A stretch of DNA of 64,000 nucleotides from Mycolicibacterium gilvum (GTDB lineage Bacteria; Actinomycetota; Actinomycetes; Mycobacteriales; Mycobacteriaceae): NCBI RefSeq assembly GCF_900454025.1, contig NZ_UGQM01000001.1, forward strand, positions 992,001 to 1,056,000. The letters run 5' to 3'. Both the position numbers and the translations under genes were made by a program. A model generated the notes under the pieces. The model saw only the letters and a list, made by a program, of their open reading frames with translations. It did not search any database and had not been told where the DNA came from. Shown here piece after piece: positions 45,397 to 55,094 of the stretch (the first letter of the stretch is position 1; every line of letters starts with the position of its first letter).

Positions 45397-47919
45397 TCAC
45401 TCCAACCCCAACGCCGCCCGCAGCCGGTCCGCATTCATCCCGTGCCGGCCCGCGTCGGTGGGGAAGGAATCGAGAAGCCGGATCAGGTCAGGCCGACGGG
45501 TCGGGTCGTCGGCTGCCTGGCGCGGAGTGTGCCCGTCGAGCGCCGGGATCGATTCGTCGAGCCACTTCGCCTCGTAGTCCAGGATCATCGCGTCCAGCAG
45601 TGCGGCCACTTGCGGGTCGTCCGGGTCCACCGCGCCCTTCGCCGTTGCCGGCATCTGCGCAGCCATGTCGCGCGGGTCGTCCATCGGTGTGCGCGTGTCA
45701 TCGACAACCTGCATCCCCGGGTCGAGCCGTTCCAGGGTCTCCAGCACCCGGTCCATCCGTTCCTCGCTGTTGGTCTCCACCCGCAACGTGTCACCGTCGA
45801 GCACCACCGTCGCGCGGATGCGCTCCGCGCCGTGGGTGGTGACATGCTCGAACCACTGCGGCAACTCCGCGTCCTCGACTCGGTCATAGGTGTCGTCGAG
45901 AGCCGCTTCGATGCGCGCCGAATCACTCACGCGGACAACCGCTTCGCAGATGATCAGCGGGTCGCCCTCGGTGTTGGTCAGCGTCGGCGGAGCGAACCGA
46001 CGGCTCAGAAATGCCACGACCTCCACAGGGTCAGGTCCCTCGTCGAGTAATGCGATCAGCGCGCTGCGGTCATGCAGCCCCACGGGTTCCAACCCTCCGA
46101 AGAACTGTGCGGTGCCGTCACCGGCGGGCAGCACCCGGGTGCAGATCAGCTGTCCCGCCTTGAGCTGCCGGCTGGCAGTGCGCTCCTGAACCTCGTGGAC
46201 GTCACCGGTGCGCACGTCGCGCACCGTCAGCCCGTGGCCGGGCCGCACCTGCCCGACCTCGAACAGCGATCGGTCGATCAGCAGCCACTGCTGGGCCAGG
46301 GACCGCTCGTCGTCGGGCAGCAGCGGCCCGCGGACGGCCAGGAAGTCCGCGAACGCCTCTCCCTCGAACAGCGCCGCATCGATCACCAGCGGGTCGATCA
46401 TTTCATCGGGCGCATCCTGATGCCGGTGACGTTCAAAGTGCAGCTCGGCGACCAGGCCGCGCCACTCGCCGGCCAGCGTGTGCTGCGCGGCCTTGGCGTA
46501 CAGCCACCCCACCCGCTCCGGCAGCGACAACTGCTCCCTGCCGAGATGGCACTTCTTGTATTTGCGACCCGAACCGCACCAGCACGGTTCGTTGCGACCC
46601 ACGTCGGGGCGCGCCTCGGCCCGATGGCTGCGCAGCATCGTGAGCATCGGATCGTCCGGTGCGGCACCCGCACGGTGGAGCAGTGCCAACCCGCGCTCGA
46701 CGTCTCCGCGGTCCGACGCGATCCGGGCCAGGTCATACAGCGGCAACGGCCAGTCGGTGTCCATGGTTTCAGCGGCCAGCAGCTCCCGCTCGGCGGCCTC
46801 GATGTCGCCGATACGCTCCAGCGCCACCGCGCGCAGCCAGCGGAATGCGACCCGGGCCCGGCGCGGCACCTGCGGCTCCAGTGTCTCGGCGAACAACCCC
46901 AGTGCCGCGGCGCCGTCGGGATTGCGACCCACCGTCTCCGCAAGCAACACCTCGGCCAGACGGGGATCGGCCAGCCCCGCCCCGAACTCGGCGACCAACT
47001 CTCGGTAACCCTCGACCGCCGGTGTCGGCGCGTCCCCGTCGGGCACCTCCTCGTCATCGGTTAGGGGCATCATGACCAGCTGCGACATCTGCTCATAGAT
47101 CGACACCAGCGTGCGCAAGGCGAGCGCGGCATCCTCATCGATGTCGTACCGCCTGCTCAGCACCTCGCAGTCCAGGTCGAAGCGCCACCGGTCGTAGTCG
47201 AAGTCTGCGGGGGCGAGCAGGTCGAGCCGGCGCACCAGGTTGTGGTCGTCGGCGATCTCCGACAGCGGCGGCACCGGCTCGGTGAACAGCGACGGATCCG
47301 CCGAACACGCGCTCCACACCGCGGAATCGAACGGCGTGGGTTCGTCAGGGTCCAAGGTGGCCGCCAGCGCGGCCCCAACCTGCGGCGCCGGGCCCGCGGT
47401 CGCTTTCGACAGGGTGAGTCCCGCAGGCGCCAATCGCAGACCGACCAGGTCACCGGCCTCGAGGCCGAGGCCGCGCAGCGTGCCAGGCGGCAGGACCAGC
47501 GCGCCGCCGTCGTCGACCATGTCCAGCGGGACGTCCCGCTCGTCGAACACCTCGTCGAACGCTGGTAACGCCACGCTGACCGGGGTGCCGTCGGCCAGCT
47601 GCGCGTACTGCTCGAACTCGCAGAGGTGGGTGATCGGGTCGAGGTCCGGGGTGACGACCAGGATGTCGTGAGCCATCTCCTGGGCGTCGACCCGGTGTGT
47701 GAATATCCGACCGGCCAGCAGGGCGGGCAGCCATACCCAGCTCTCATCTGCTAAAGGAACTGCAGCACAATTGATCTCGTTCAACAACTGCGGCAGCACA
47801 TCCTCCGCATCCGGGATGCCCGCCTCGTGCAGCCGTTGCGCGATGTCGTCCTCGTGCAGCGGGCCGTGTTCGACCAGGATTCGCGCAAGGACGTCGGTGG
47901 GGTCACGCTTCGCAGCCAC
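45397..47919 (-). CDS. SEC-C zinc-motif protein, 840 aa
   Basis: The protein starts at GTG 47919. The N-terminus (DVLARILVEHGPLHEDDIAQRLHEAG) looks like a winged helix. A helical-repeat middle region follows (about 310-430, RARVAFRWLRAVALERIGDIEAAEREL), then the SEC-C motif NEPCWCGSGRKYKKCHLG near 442-459, which binds zinc as at the end of SecA. The remaining 380 residues have no recognised domain. SEC-C proteins of this size are common hypotheticals in mycobacteria; a role in translation or ribosome contact is possible but unproven. Confidence 0.85.
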   Translation of the reverse strand: MAAKRDPTDVLARILVEHGPLHEDDIAQRLHEAGIPDAEDVLPQLLNEINCAAVPLADESWVWLPALLAGRIFTHRVDAQEMAHDILVVTPDLDPITHLCEFEQYAQLADGTPVSVALPAFDEVFDERDVPLDMVDDGGALVLPPGTLRGLGLEAGDLVGLRLAPAGLTLSKATAGPAPQVGAALAATLDPDEPTPFDSAVWSACSADPSLFTEPVPPLSEIADDHNLVRRLDLLAPADFDYDRWRFDLDCEVLSRRYDIDEDAALALRTLVSIYEQMSQLVMMPLTDDEEVPDGDAPTPAVEGYRELVAEFGAGLADPRLAEVLLAETVGRNPDGAAALGLFAETLEPQVPRRARVAFRWLRAVALERIGDIEAAERELLAAETMDTDWPLPLYDLARIASDRGDVERGLALLHRAGAAPDDPMLTMLRSHRAEARPDVGRNEPCWCGSGRKYKKCHLGREQLSLPERVGWLYAKAAQHTLAGEWRGLVAELHFERHRHQDAPDEMIDPLVIDAALFEGEAFADFLAVRGPLLPDDERSLAQQWLLIDRSLFEVGQVRPGHGLTVRDVRTGDVHEVQERTASRQLKAGQLICTRVLPAGDGTAQFFGGLEPVGLHDRSALIALLDEGPDPVEVVAFLSRRFAPPTLTNTEGDPLIICEAVVRVSDSARIEAALDDTYDRVEDAELPQWFEHVTTHGAERIRATVVLDGDTLRVETNSEERMDRVLETLERLDPGMQVVDDTRTPMDDPRDMAAQMPATAKGAVDPDDPQVAALLDAMILDYEAKWLDESIPALDGHTPRQAADDPTRRPDLIRLLDSFPTDAGRHGMNADRLRAALGLE

Positions 47920-47986
47920 CTGGCCACGGTAGGTGATCGAGCAGCCTCTCGGCGAGGGCCCCAGATGGTATTGGCGAATGACCTAG

Positions 47987-48014
47987 CAATGTGTCGGATG
48001 GTCCGATTAGCCTT
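47987..48014 (+). promoter_or_regulatory. Conserved promoter block of membrane coiled-coil gene 1
   Basis: CAATGTGTCG at 47987-47996 and TTAGCCTT at 48007-48014 are 20 bases apart start to start. The same two blocks occur with identical spacing at 56210-56237 before the paralogous gene. Conservation across paralogues points to a regulator site or promoter core. Confidence 0.55.
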
Positions 48015-48135
48015 CGGTGGGAGTGGCATGTTGGGGGACCGGTATGGGGTATTGGCCGATGAGGGGAAGCGGTTGGGTGTCGGGTGGCACGCAACGATCT
48101 GAAGTCGTGCGCGCCGAGTACGACTGGGCGTCGCG

Positions 48136-48960
48136 ATGAGCAAGAAGAGCGCCGACGGCTCGAGCGCCATCGGCGCTCTCATTTTCTTCGCGGTCGTCCT
48201 GATCGCGATGGTCCCGAAACCGGTGTGGATCACCCTGGGCGTCATCGTCGGCGCCATCATCGTGACCTGGGTTGTATATCGCATCGTCGGGGCCGTGGAA
48301 GCGGGTCGTGCCGCCGAAGAGGAACGGCAACGGGTCGAGCGGGCACAGCGGGCTGCTGCCGAGAAACGCGAGCGCGACGAACGTCTACGCAGAGAGAAGC
48401 AACGGCGCATCGACACTCTCGGTAAGCAGAACGCTGCCCGGGTCGAATCCGCGCTGACAGCCATAAGGCAGGTCACGTCCTCCGAAGCAGCCCGCGCGGG
48501 ATGGTTGGGCGACATCGACTTCGGCGCCGACCTCAAGAGCATCTCGGAGAACTTCGCGAAGGCGCACGCGCTGCAAGGTGTGACGAGCAAGCTCTCGGCT
48601 CTGGACAAGCCGAATGCCGACGACAAGAGAATCCTCGCCGAGGCCAAGGCGACGATCACCTCCCTCGAACGGACGGCGATCGAGCGGGTGACACTGATCG
48701 AAAGGTGCGCCACCGAAGCGAAACTCATCGACAAGTCACTCCAGGCGGAACGCGACGATGCCCGCGTCGCCGAACAGCGCGCCGAGTTGCACGGCGAGTT
48801 AAGTGCGATGCTGTACGGCATCGAGGCGGCACCGACCGCCACTCCGAGCGAATCGGCCGCCGACGCGATCATGGCCCGCGTACAGGCTTACCGCGAGATC
48901 AAGAACCAGATTCAACTGGCGCGGGACAACGGCCCTGACGGTGGGGTTACGCGCGCATGA
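48136..48960 (+). CDS. Membrane-anchored coiled-coil protein (paralogue 1)
   Basis: The 274-residue protein has two adjoining hydrophobic segments at about 12-50 (ALIFFAVVLIAMVPKPVWITLGVIVGAIIVTWVVYRIV). A long charged coiled-coil follows (about 52-100, RAAEEERQRVERAQRAAAEKR), then a conserved soluble domain (IDTLGKQNAARVESAL to MLYGIEAA). It should sit in the membrane with the helical domain in the cytoplasm. It is strongly similar along its whole length to 56361-57164. The function is unknown. Confidence 0.85.
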   Translation: MSKKSADGSSAIGALIFFAVVLIAMVPKPVWITLGVIVGAIIVTWVVYRIVGAVEAGRAAEEERQRVERAQRAAAEKRERDERLRREKQRRIDTLGKQNAARVESALTAIRQVTSSEAARAGWLGDIDFGADLKSISENFAKAHALQGVTSKLSALDKPNADDKRILAEAKATITSLERTAIERVTLIERCATEAKLIDKSLQAERDDARVAEQRAELHGELSAMLYGIEAAPTATPSESAADAIMARVQAYREIKNQIQLARDNGPDGGVTRA

Positions 48961-48979
48961 TCTTCCACAGGGTGCACGA

Positions 48980-50740
48980 CTACGGCCGCGATGGCCTCAG
49001 ATGACGCTCACTCTCCGCGCGACCTCCGTGCCGTTCGATGAGAACGTCAAACGGTGTCCGCCCCTTCGCATCTCGTAACGACCTCACCGCGCCGCGCCGA
49101 ATCAACTCCGAGACGATGCCGGCAGGTGCGCCGTGCCACGCCGCCTGGTGCAGCGCGGTGAACCGCGCCGAGCCATCCGGACGCACCCCGTTGACGTCGA
49201 CCTGCGTTCGCGGGTCGTCGAGCATCGCGAACACGGTCGCCCAGTCACCGACCTTCGCCGCGTCCGCGAACCGGTGCTGGGCCGCCTCTGCAAACGCAGA
49301 AGGCGGGCTGGGATGCAAGCGCTGCAACGCCTTTCGGAAAGCGGGGTTGGGGTGCGCGCCCGGCAGTGCTTTCTGGATGTCGGCCAGCGCCCGATCGACA
49401 CCGACACCCCGAAGCCGTGCTCCGTACAGCGCGCCCACCGTGGGTGTGCGGCTGTACGCGCCGACGCAATGCACCAGCACGGTGCGTCCCTCGCGGCGTA
49501 GGCGCTCCACAGCGCGCACCGCATCGAGCAGGACGAAGTCGAGGTGCGGGTTCTCGTCGTCGGCGACCCGGTCGATCAGACGCACTTCGACGTGCGGCAT
49601 AACCGCGGGGACGTCGTCGTCGGCCAGTCGGCACAGCGACATCACCGCGTCGACATCCGCCGGGAGTCGGCGCAGCACCCCGATACCGCCGAGCATCACA
49701 CCGTCGTCGTACGGATGACGCGCGACCGCGTCGACCGAGGAACCGGGATAGGTGAAGTCGAACTGGTCCGGTTCACCACCACGGTGGATCGCCGACGCCA
49801 CGCCAACGAGGTTGCGCGCCGTGACCCCTGGCCATCCGTGCAGCAATTCTCGCCACTGCACGGGCACCGCGGATGCCCCGTACGCCGCGCCGAGCAGTCC
49901 TCCCGCGATCGCGGCGACGGTGTCGGTGTCGTGGCCCGCCCGCACCGCGGCGTCGAGCGACAGCCGGAGATGATCAGCGTGAAACACCCCCGACGCCGGG
50001 TCGTCGACGGGCACGGGCGTGGTGCTGATCGCCGACCACGCCGCCTGCAGCGCGGCCACCACCCAGCCGTTGTGCGCGAACGACGACGGGCGTCCTGCCT
50101 CGGCCGCATCCAGCCGCTCCTGCCACACCTTGCGGCGGCTCCAGTCGATGTGGCGCAACCCGATTCGGACGTCGATCTGCGCGGTGAGCACTGCGTGCCG
50201 GATTGCGCAGCACCACAGCACGCACGCATCGCCGGCGTCGGGATCGAAATGGGTGAGCTCGCTCAAAGCCCGTGCCGCCTCGACCATCGCGTCCTCGTCG
50301 TCGAGGTAGGCGAGCGCCACCGGCGCGGTCCGCATCAGCGAACCGTTGCCCGCTGTGCGACCGGTGCGCGCGTGCAGTCTGGCTGCTGCTTCACGGGCGC
50401 GCGCTGCTGTGACGACACCCTCCTGCGCGGCGGCGGTGAGCACCGAGCGGGTCTGAACACCCACGTCCTTCGCCCGCCGCGACCATTCGTGCCAGCGCGC
50501 GACGACCGCGTCCTGGGCATCCTGCGTACGCAGGTCGGCACCGGTCGCGGCCACCTCGGCGACGGCGATCGCCATCGAGGTGTCGTCGGTCCACTCGCCG
50601 CGCTCCCAGATACCACCCCCGACCATCGCGACCTCGAGTTCGGGGCCACGCGGCGAGCCGAACTCGTACGGCGCGCCGAGCGCGTCACCGGCCGCGGTGG
50701 CCAGCAGGACACCCTCGATGCGGTCATGCAAAGACGTCAT
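48980..50740 (-). CDS. ADP-ribosylglycohydrolase-dual-specificity phosphatase-ankyrin fusion
   Basis: ATG 50740 follows GAGGGGG and gives 586 residues. The N-terminal DraG-type ADP-ribosylglycohydrolase has the dimagnesium residues in GDALGAPYEFG (18-28), WTDDTSMA (50-57) and GHDTDTVAAIAGG (near 270). A tyrosine/dual-specificity phosphatase follows, with the P-loop HCVGAYSRTPT near 420 (Cys-x5-Arg). Two or so ankyrin repeats end the protein (about 510-575, FTALHQAAWHGAP, then GRTPFDVLIERHG). Both catalytic sites look intact. It may remove ADP-ribose and phosphate from the same target or pathway. A perfect palindrome lies 20 bases before the start. Domain calls are firm; the substrate is unknown. 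Confidence 0.9.
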   Translation of the reverse strand: MTSLHDRIEGVLLATAAGDALGAPYEFGSPRGPELEVAMVGGGIWERGEWTDDTSMAIAVAEVAATGADLRTQDAQDAVVARWHEWSRRAKDVGVQTRSVLTAAAQEGVVTAARAREAAARLHARTGRTAGNGSLMRTAPVALAYLDDEDAMVEAARALSELTHFDPDAGDACVLWCCAIRHAVLTAQIDVRIGLRHIDWSRRKVWQERLDAAEAGRPSSFAHNGWVVAALQAAWSAISTTPVPVDDPASGVFHADHLRLSLDAAVRAGHDTDTVAAIAGGLLGAAYGASAVPVQWRELLHGWPGVTARNLVGVASAIHRGGEPDQFDFTYPGSSVDAVARHPYDDGVMLGGIGVLRRLPADVDAVMSLCRLADDDVPAVMPHVEVRLIDRVADDENPHLDFVLLDAVRAVERLRREGRTVLVHCVGAYSRTPTVGALYGARLRGVGVDRALADIQKALPGAHPNPAFRKALQRLHPSPPSAFAEAAQHRFADAAKVGDWATVFAMLDDPRTQVDVNGVRPDGSARFTALHQAAWHGAPAGIVSELIRRGAVRSLRDAKGRTPFDVLIERHGGRAESERHLRPSRP

Positions 50741-50759
50741 GACATCCCCCTCTACCCCG

Positions 50760-50779
50760 TTAGCGCATATTTGCGCTAA
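50760..50779 (-). promoter_or_regulatory. Palindromic operator before the ADP-ribosylglycohydrolase fusion
   Basis: TTAGCGCA-TATT-TGCGCTAA has perfect 8-bp arms and lies 20 bases upstream of ATG 50740. Its size and AT-centred symmetry are typical of a dimeric repressor site. The cognate regulator is not in the adjacent genes. Confidence 0.65.
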
Positions 50780-50863
50780 TTACTTCTCACTGTACGCCGA
50801 GGTTCCGACAATGACTACACACCGTCCCGAGATGGCGGCGGGCAGAGGCTACGGATCACCCGA

Positions 50864-51175
50864 ATGTTGTCGATGGGGGCACAGTCGTCAGCCCAGGGCG
50901 CGCGCATCCTGGAGATCTTTCTGGACCGAATGGTGTGGACCGCCGCCACGCAAAGCGCACTCGCGAGCGAGTACCTGTTGGACAAGCGTTATTCGAGCGG
51001 ACTGTCCGATCCAGACGCTGCACTCCGGGACCTCGTGATCGCGATGACCGAAAAGGCAAGTGCCGAAGCGAAGTCGAGCAGCGGATGGACGCGAGTTGCC
51101 GACTGCTTGCGCAGCCTCGGAGCCGACGATGCGCTGATCACTGGCGTCGACTCGGATCGGTCGCACAGAAGTTGA
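50864..51175 (+). CDS. Possible small hypothetical protein, 103 aa
   Basis: The frame has GC-rich third positions and begins ATG 50864 without a clear ribosome site. It encodes a helical protein with ARILEIFLDRMVWTAATQSALASEYLLDKRY and no recognised motif. It fills the space between the palindrome and the convergent zinc-ribbon gene. It may be real, but nothing else supports it. Confidence 0.5.
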   Translation: MLSMGAQSSAQGARILEIFLDRMVWTAATQSALASEYLLDKRYSSGLSDPDAALRDLVIAMTEKASAEAKSSSGWTRVADCLRSLGADDALITGVDSDRSHRS

Positions 51176-51192
51176 TCGTCGCCGGAGTCGGC

Positions 51193-51849
51193 CTACGGCA
51201 GTGGCAGCGGATACTCCGGGCCGATCAGCCGAGCGAAGGCGTCCCGCGAGGCACGTGGGCCAGGCGGAAGCTCCTGCTGCCATACCCGCAGAGGAACGTC
51301 GGCCTGCGGATCGAAGTGGCCCGCCAGCCGGCGGTACTCGTGCTTGCGCCATTTCAGTAGACGGCCGATACCGTCCGCGAAGTCTGTCAACCGCTCGATC
51401 TGCCGCTGTTGGACTTCCGGCGGGGCACCGGCCCGCACCCCGAACCCGTTCATCACGCTGTGCCGGCCCAGGGCGAAGGGACGAAAACCCCACGCGGCCT
51501 CCACCGCGGAGTTGACGGCCCGGCAGTCCTGGCACGCCAGCCACGACCAGCGTGAACGGCCGCCGGCCGTTGCCCGGAGGCAGATGATGCACAGGTCGCG
51601 TTCCCGCGAGACGTCGGCGTCTCCCCAGACAACTGGGTGGTTCTCATGTCGGCAGGACTGCCACCGCACCCCTCGGTCCGAAGGTGATCGTGTGGGCAGC
51701 TGAACCGGTCCGCGCAGCCCGCCGCACGGAATGTGCACGGACAGTTCGGTAATACGTTCGCGCAGAGCCGCATCGGCGGCGCTCACCTTTCGCTGGTACA
51801 TCGTTCGCCGTTTCTCGCGACGCCGCACTCGGGCGTCCACCGCTTGCAC
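51193..51849 (-). CDS. Zinc-ribbon hypothetical protein (copy 1)
   Basis: The start is uncertain: GTG 51849 (218 residues) or ATG 51801, neither with a good ribosome site. CIICLRAT and ACQDCRAV near 87-110 form a CxxC...CxxC zinc pair. The C-terminus ends WQQELPPGPRASRDAFARLIGPEY. That C-terminal segment is nearly repeated by the partial gene at 63832-64000, so this is one of two paralogues. The function is unknown. Confidence 0.75.
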   Translation of the reverse strand: MQAVDARVRRREKRRTMYQRKVSAADAALRERITELSVHIPCGGLRGPVQLPTRSPSDRGVRWQSCRHENHPVVWGDADVSRERDLCIICLRATAGGRSRWSWLACQDCRAVNSAVEAAWGFRPFALGRHSVMNGFGVRAGAPPEVQQRQIERLTDFADGIGRLLKWRKHEYRRLAGHFDPQADVPLRVWQQELPPGPRASRDAFARLIGPEYPLPLP

Positions 51850-51991
51850 GCAGGGCGTGCCCGCTCTTCCCCTGGGGCACCGTGCGGTGGTCGCGCGGTT
51901 GCCGGGACGACGGGCCAGGTACCCGAACAGTCGTCCGCTCGTGAGCTGAAGTCAGACTAAACCAACGCACCGACAAGATGGCGTACTGTCC

Positions 51992-53320
51992 TCAACCGCC
52001 GAGCGCCCTCCGTGCCAACGCGGCCGCTATCGGACTGACGATGTCACGCCGACGCCAGGTGGCGGGCTGATCGGTGACGTTGATCAGAACCTCGTATGCG
52101 GGGAGGTCGCGCACGACGGATCCGGTGACGGGAGTTCCGTTCGCGTGGCGCCACCCGAGTTCGGTGAGGATCGCGGCGATTGTGCTCAGCGGAAGTTGCT
52201 TATCCGGGGACGCCGCGGCGTAGGCGAGCATCACCAGGCTGGCCTGCACCTGGAACCTGTCGCCGGGCTTGGGGTTCGACCGACTGGCCAGGTGCTCCCA
52301 TAACGCGTTGACATCGCGCTGGGCGGCTCGGCCGGCTTTCGTGAGCACCAGTGTGCCCTTGACCTTGCGGAGCAGTCCCAGATCCTGCACTGCCTCGCGG
52401 AATTGCAGCAGCGGGTAACAGTGCGCCTCGCGGTTCTTCGCTCCGATCCAATCCGCCATCACCGGAACCACTTTCGACGCCTCCACCACGTCTGCCGGTT
52501 TGAGGTAGCCCGCCCCGGTCAGCGGGATGCCGCCGTCTGCCGCCCGATCCAAGAACCACTGGAAGCCGCGCAGGTGGCCGACCAGATCCGCCGCCTCAAG
52601 CGAGATGGGTTCCCCGGTCAGCGCGAGCGCCGCCTGAGACAGGCTGTCGCCATGCGCGGTGTAGGCGAGCTGGTGAACCAGGTCGACCAGACGCGGGTCG
52701 ACCTTCGCGTCGCGCAACACGAAGTACGGGCCGCGCAGCGCGTCGTTGATCCGATCCTGCTCGAAACGGGCGGGGTCGGGAAGCACCTCGGCGAGGCCTA
52801 CCGCGTCGACCAGGTGCCCGCAGTCCTCCGGCGGGGCGGCCCGTTCACCGCCGACGACCAGCGCCACCGCGTACTCACCCTCGGCGGGCAGCACCTGCTC
52901 CAGGTGCAGCGTCAGCTCCCAGTTGTCGCCGTAGTCGTAGAGGTAGTGCAGCGCATCGCCAGGAGTAGTGAGGGTTTCGTCCAGACGGGTCTCGGCGGCA
53001 GGAACGCCGTCGTCCTCGAAGTCGGCCTCCTCGACGTCGTACGGGCACAGAAACAGTTGGCTGTCTCGGTCGAAGGCCCCGCCGCCGAGCGAGAAGCGGT
53101 GCAGATGGGAGTCGGTCCAGTCGAACGCCACCTGCAGGACCTGATGTACCACGTCCAACGTCAGATCCGAGCGAAAATCGATACACCGCCAGATCGGCGG
53201 ATCGGCGTCGTCGATGTCCACCCTGACCCGGTACACGACGACATCACGTCGCCGCGGGTGCCGCAGATCGGGCCGCGACTCCAGGTCGGTCACCACACGC
53301 AGGTGCGAGCGGGTCGTCAT
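51992..53320 (-). CDS. Plasmid pRiA4b ORF-3-like protein
   Basis: ATG 53320 gives 442 residues; an in-frame start at 53407 would overlap the divergent gene region. The N-terminal domain (about 20-185) has VYRVRVDIDDADPPIWRCIDF, DSHLHRFSLGG and YLYDYGDNWELTLHLE, the hallmarks of the pRiA4b ORF-3-like family. The rest is helical (VDLVHQLAYTAHG, then LRGFQWFLDRA). The function of this family is not established. It is divergent from the SWIM-domain gene, with 93 bases between. Confidence 0.85.
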   Translation of the reverse strand: MTTRSHLRVVTDLESRPDLRHPRRRDVVVYRVRVDIDDADPPIWRCIDFRSDLTLDVVHQVLQVAFDWTDSHLHRFSLGGGAFDRDSQLFLCPYDVEEADFEDDGVPAAETRLDETLTTPGDALHYLYDYGDNWELTLHLEQVLPAEGEYAVALVVGGERAAPPEDCGHLVDAVGLAEVLPDPARFEQDRINDALRGPYFVLRDAKVDPRLVDLVHQLAYTAHGDSLSQAALALTGEPISLEAADLVGHLRGFQWFLDRAADGGIPLTGAGYLKPADVVEASKVVPVMADWIGAKNREAHCYPLLQFREAVQDLGLLRKVKGTLVLTKAGRAAQRDVNALWEHLASRSNPKPGDRFQVQASLVMLAYAAASPDKQLPLSTIAAILTELGWRHANGTPVTGSVVRDLPAYEVLINVTDQPATWRRRDIVSPIAAALARRALGG

Positions 53321-53413
53321 CGGACCCGCATCGCAAGGCTCGCCGTGTTCATCCTGATCACTGTAGAGCCGTGCCGGTCGCGGGTGAATGTGCTCGTCGG
53401 GCACCATGACGCT

Positions 53414-55066
53414 ATGCCGTTATCGGAGGCGATGCTGCTCAATGTGGCCGGCGAACGGGTCTTTGCCCGCGGTGGAGACTACGTCCGCTATGTCCGTGGT
53501 CTGCGGGTCGCCACCGACAAGGCACATGCGTCGGTCCAGGCCAAGAGTGTCTACACCGTCGAACTGGACTGGTCAGGTCCACTACCCGCCGGCTCCTGTA
53601 CCTGCCTTCATCACGCCGACGGTCACTTCTGCAAGCATCTGGTCGCGGTCGGGCTCGCGGCGATCGCCCGCGGCGAAGGCAGCTTCGACATCACACCCGA
53701 ATCTGCGGTGCGGGCAGCGGTGGACGCGATGGACGTCCATGAGCTCCGCGACCTCGTCATGACGCTCGCACGGCGTGACGGCGAAGTTCGCCGCATGCTG
53801 GAGGTACGTGCGACGGCTGAGTCCGGGGACGACGCCGCCGCCAAAGCCGACTTCGAGGACTACGTGCGAAATGCATTGCAATCCTACGGCTTCACCGACT
53901 ATCGGGAATCCTTCGTGGCGGCCGAAACGGCGGGTCGGGTGCTCGACGAGCTGGAGAATCACCTCAACGATGGGGCCGCCGAGATCGTGCGGCCGGCCCT
54001 GTTGTCTGCGTTGACGCTGCTGCGCTCGATCACCGAGCATGCCGACGACTCGTCCGGAGCCATCGGGGGTGAATGCCAGCGGGCTGCCGAGCTGTACGCG
54101 CGGGCCTGTCGGGAGGGTGCGCCCGATCCGGTGGACCTCGCACTCTGGCTGGTGAAGTTCCGTGCGGACTCGCCAGGTTGGCCGGATGTGGCGTTGGCGG
54201 ACTTTGTCGACGCGTTCGACGACCACGCGCTCGCTGCCTACCGTCGGGCGGTATCCGAACTCGACCACGAACTCGCAGAAGGCGATCGCTGGAGTCGCTT
54301 CCACGTCGACACCATGCTGCTGGAGCTCGCCGACCACGACGGCGACGTCGATCGGGCGGTCCAGCTGCTGAACGAGCGCGAACACCCTCAGTACGGGGCG
54401 ATCATCGCCCGGTTGCGGGCAGCCGGGCGTGACGAAGAGATTCTCACGTGGATCGATCGCGCCGTGGCGGAGGGGCGCGTCAGCGGGCAGGGTGGCGGCA
54501 CCGCGTACTGGCTCAGTCCCGTCGACGTCGCGCGAACCTACCAAGCACACGGCCGCGTCGTGGACGCGATCGGCGTCTTGCGCACCGACTTCGTCAGGCA
54601 GCCCTCGGTTCGTTCCTATCAGGCGCTGTGCGGCTTCGCCGCAGGCATCAAAAGCGCTGACACTGAACGCGAATGGGCGTTCGATCATGCGCGGCAGCTG
54701 GCGTCGGACCGTCCGGGTGGCGGTGCGGTTCTGGTTCTACTGTTGTTGAGCGAAGGTGACCTCGACGCGGCCTGGGAGGCCGCCGACCGGTATGGCCCCG
54801 GCGGGGCGTGGAAGGAGCTCGCCGACCGCGGCGCCGAGGCGCGGCCGGTGGCCGCTGCCGAGCTGTATCGGCCCCAACTCGAGGAGGATCTTCGATACGC
54901 CAACACCAGGCTCTATCCCGGTATCGCCGCGACCTTGGTGACCATGGCCGAGCTCTACGAACGTGGCGGGCGCAGCGACGATTTCGCGGTTCTCCTGGCG
55001 CAGATCCGCCAGGACTACGGTCGGCGACCGTCGCTGATGAAGGCGCTCAAGGCAAAAGGCCTCTGA
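53414..55066 (+). CDS. SWIM zinc-finger protein with helical repeats
   Basis: ATG 53414 gives 550 residues; the frame is open far upstream only as antisense of the neighbouring gene. The SWIM motif SCTCLHHADGHFCKH (about 60-74) has the CxCxnCxH zinc ligands. Residues 100-550 are helical and TPR-like (AVQLLNEREHPQYGAIIARLRAAG and similar). SWIM domains bind DNA or proteins. It is paired divergently with the pRiA4b-like gene and converges on the zeta-type toxin gene. Confidence 0.88.
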   Translation: MPLSEAMLLNVAGERVFARGGDYVRYVRGLRVATDKAHASVQAKSVYTVELDWSGPLPAGSCTCLHHADGHFCKHLVAVGLAAIARGEGSFDITPESAVRAAVDAMDVHELRDLVMTLARRDGEVRRMLEVRATAESGDDAAAKADFEDYVRNALQSYGFTDYRESFVAAETAGRVLDELENHLNDGAAEIVRPALLSALTLLRSITEHADDSSGAIGGECQRAAELYARACREGAPDPVDLALWLVKFRADSPGWPDVALADFVDAFDDHALAAYRRAVSELDHELAEGDRWSRFHVDTMLLELADHDGDVDRAVQLLNEREHPQYGAIIARLRAAGRDEEILTWIDRAVAEGRVSGQGGGTAYWLSPVDVARTYQAHGRVVDAIGVLRTDFVRQPSVRSYQALCGFAAGIKSADTEREWAFDHARQLASDRPGGGAVLVLLLLSEGDLDAAWEAADRYGPGGAWKELADRGAEARPVAAAELYRPQLEEDLRYANTRLYPGIAATLVTMAELYERGGRSDDFAVLLAQIRQDYGRRPSLMKALKAKGL

Positions 55067-55094
55067 TGGCCAGATGTGCGGGACGGGTCCTCCG

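Noticed and set aside
52403..53413. Long upstream extension of the SWIM gene
   Set aside because: It is antisense of the pRiA4b-like gene; the SWIM protein starts naturally at 53414.
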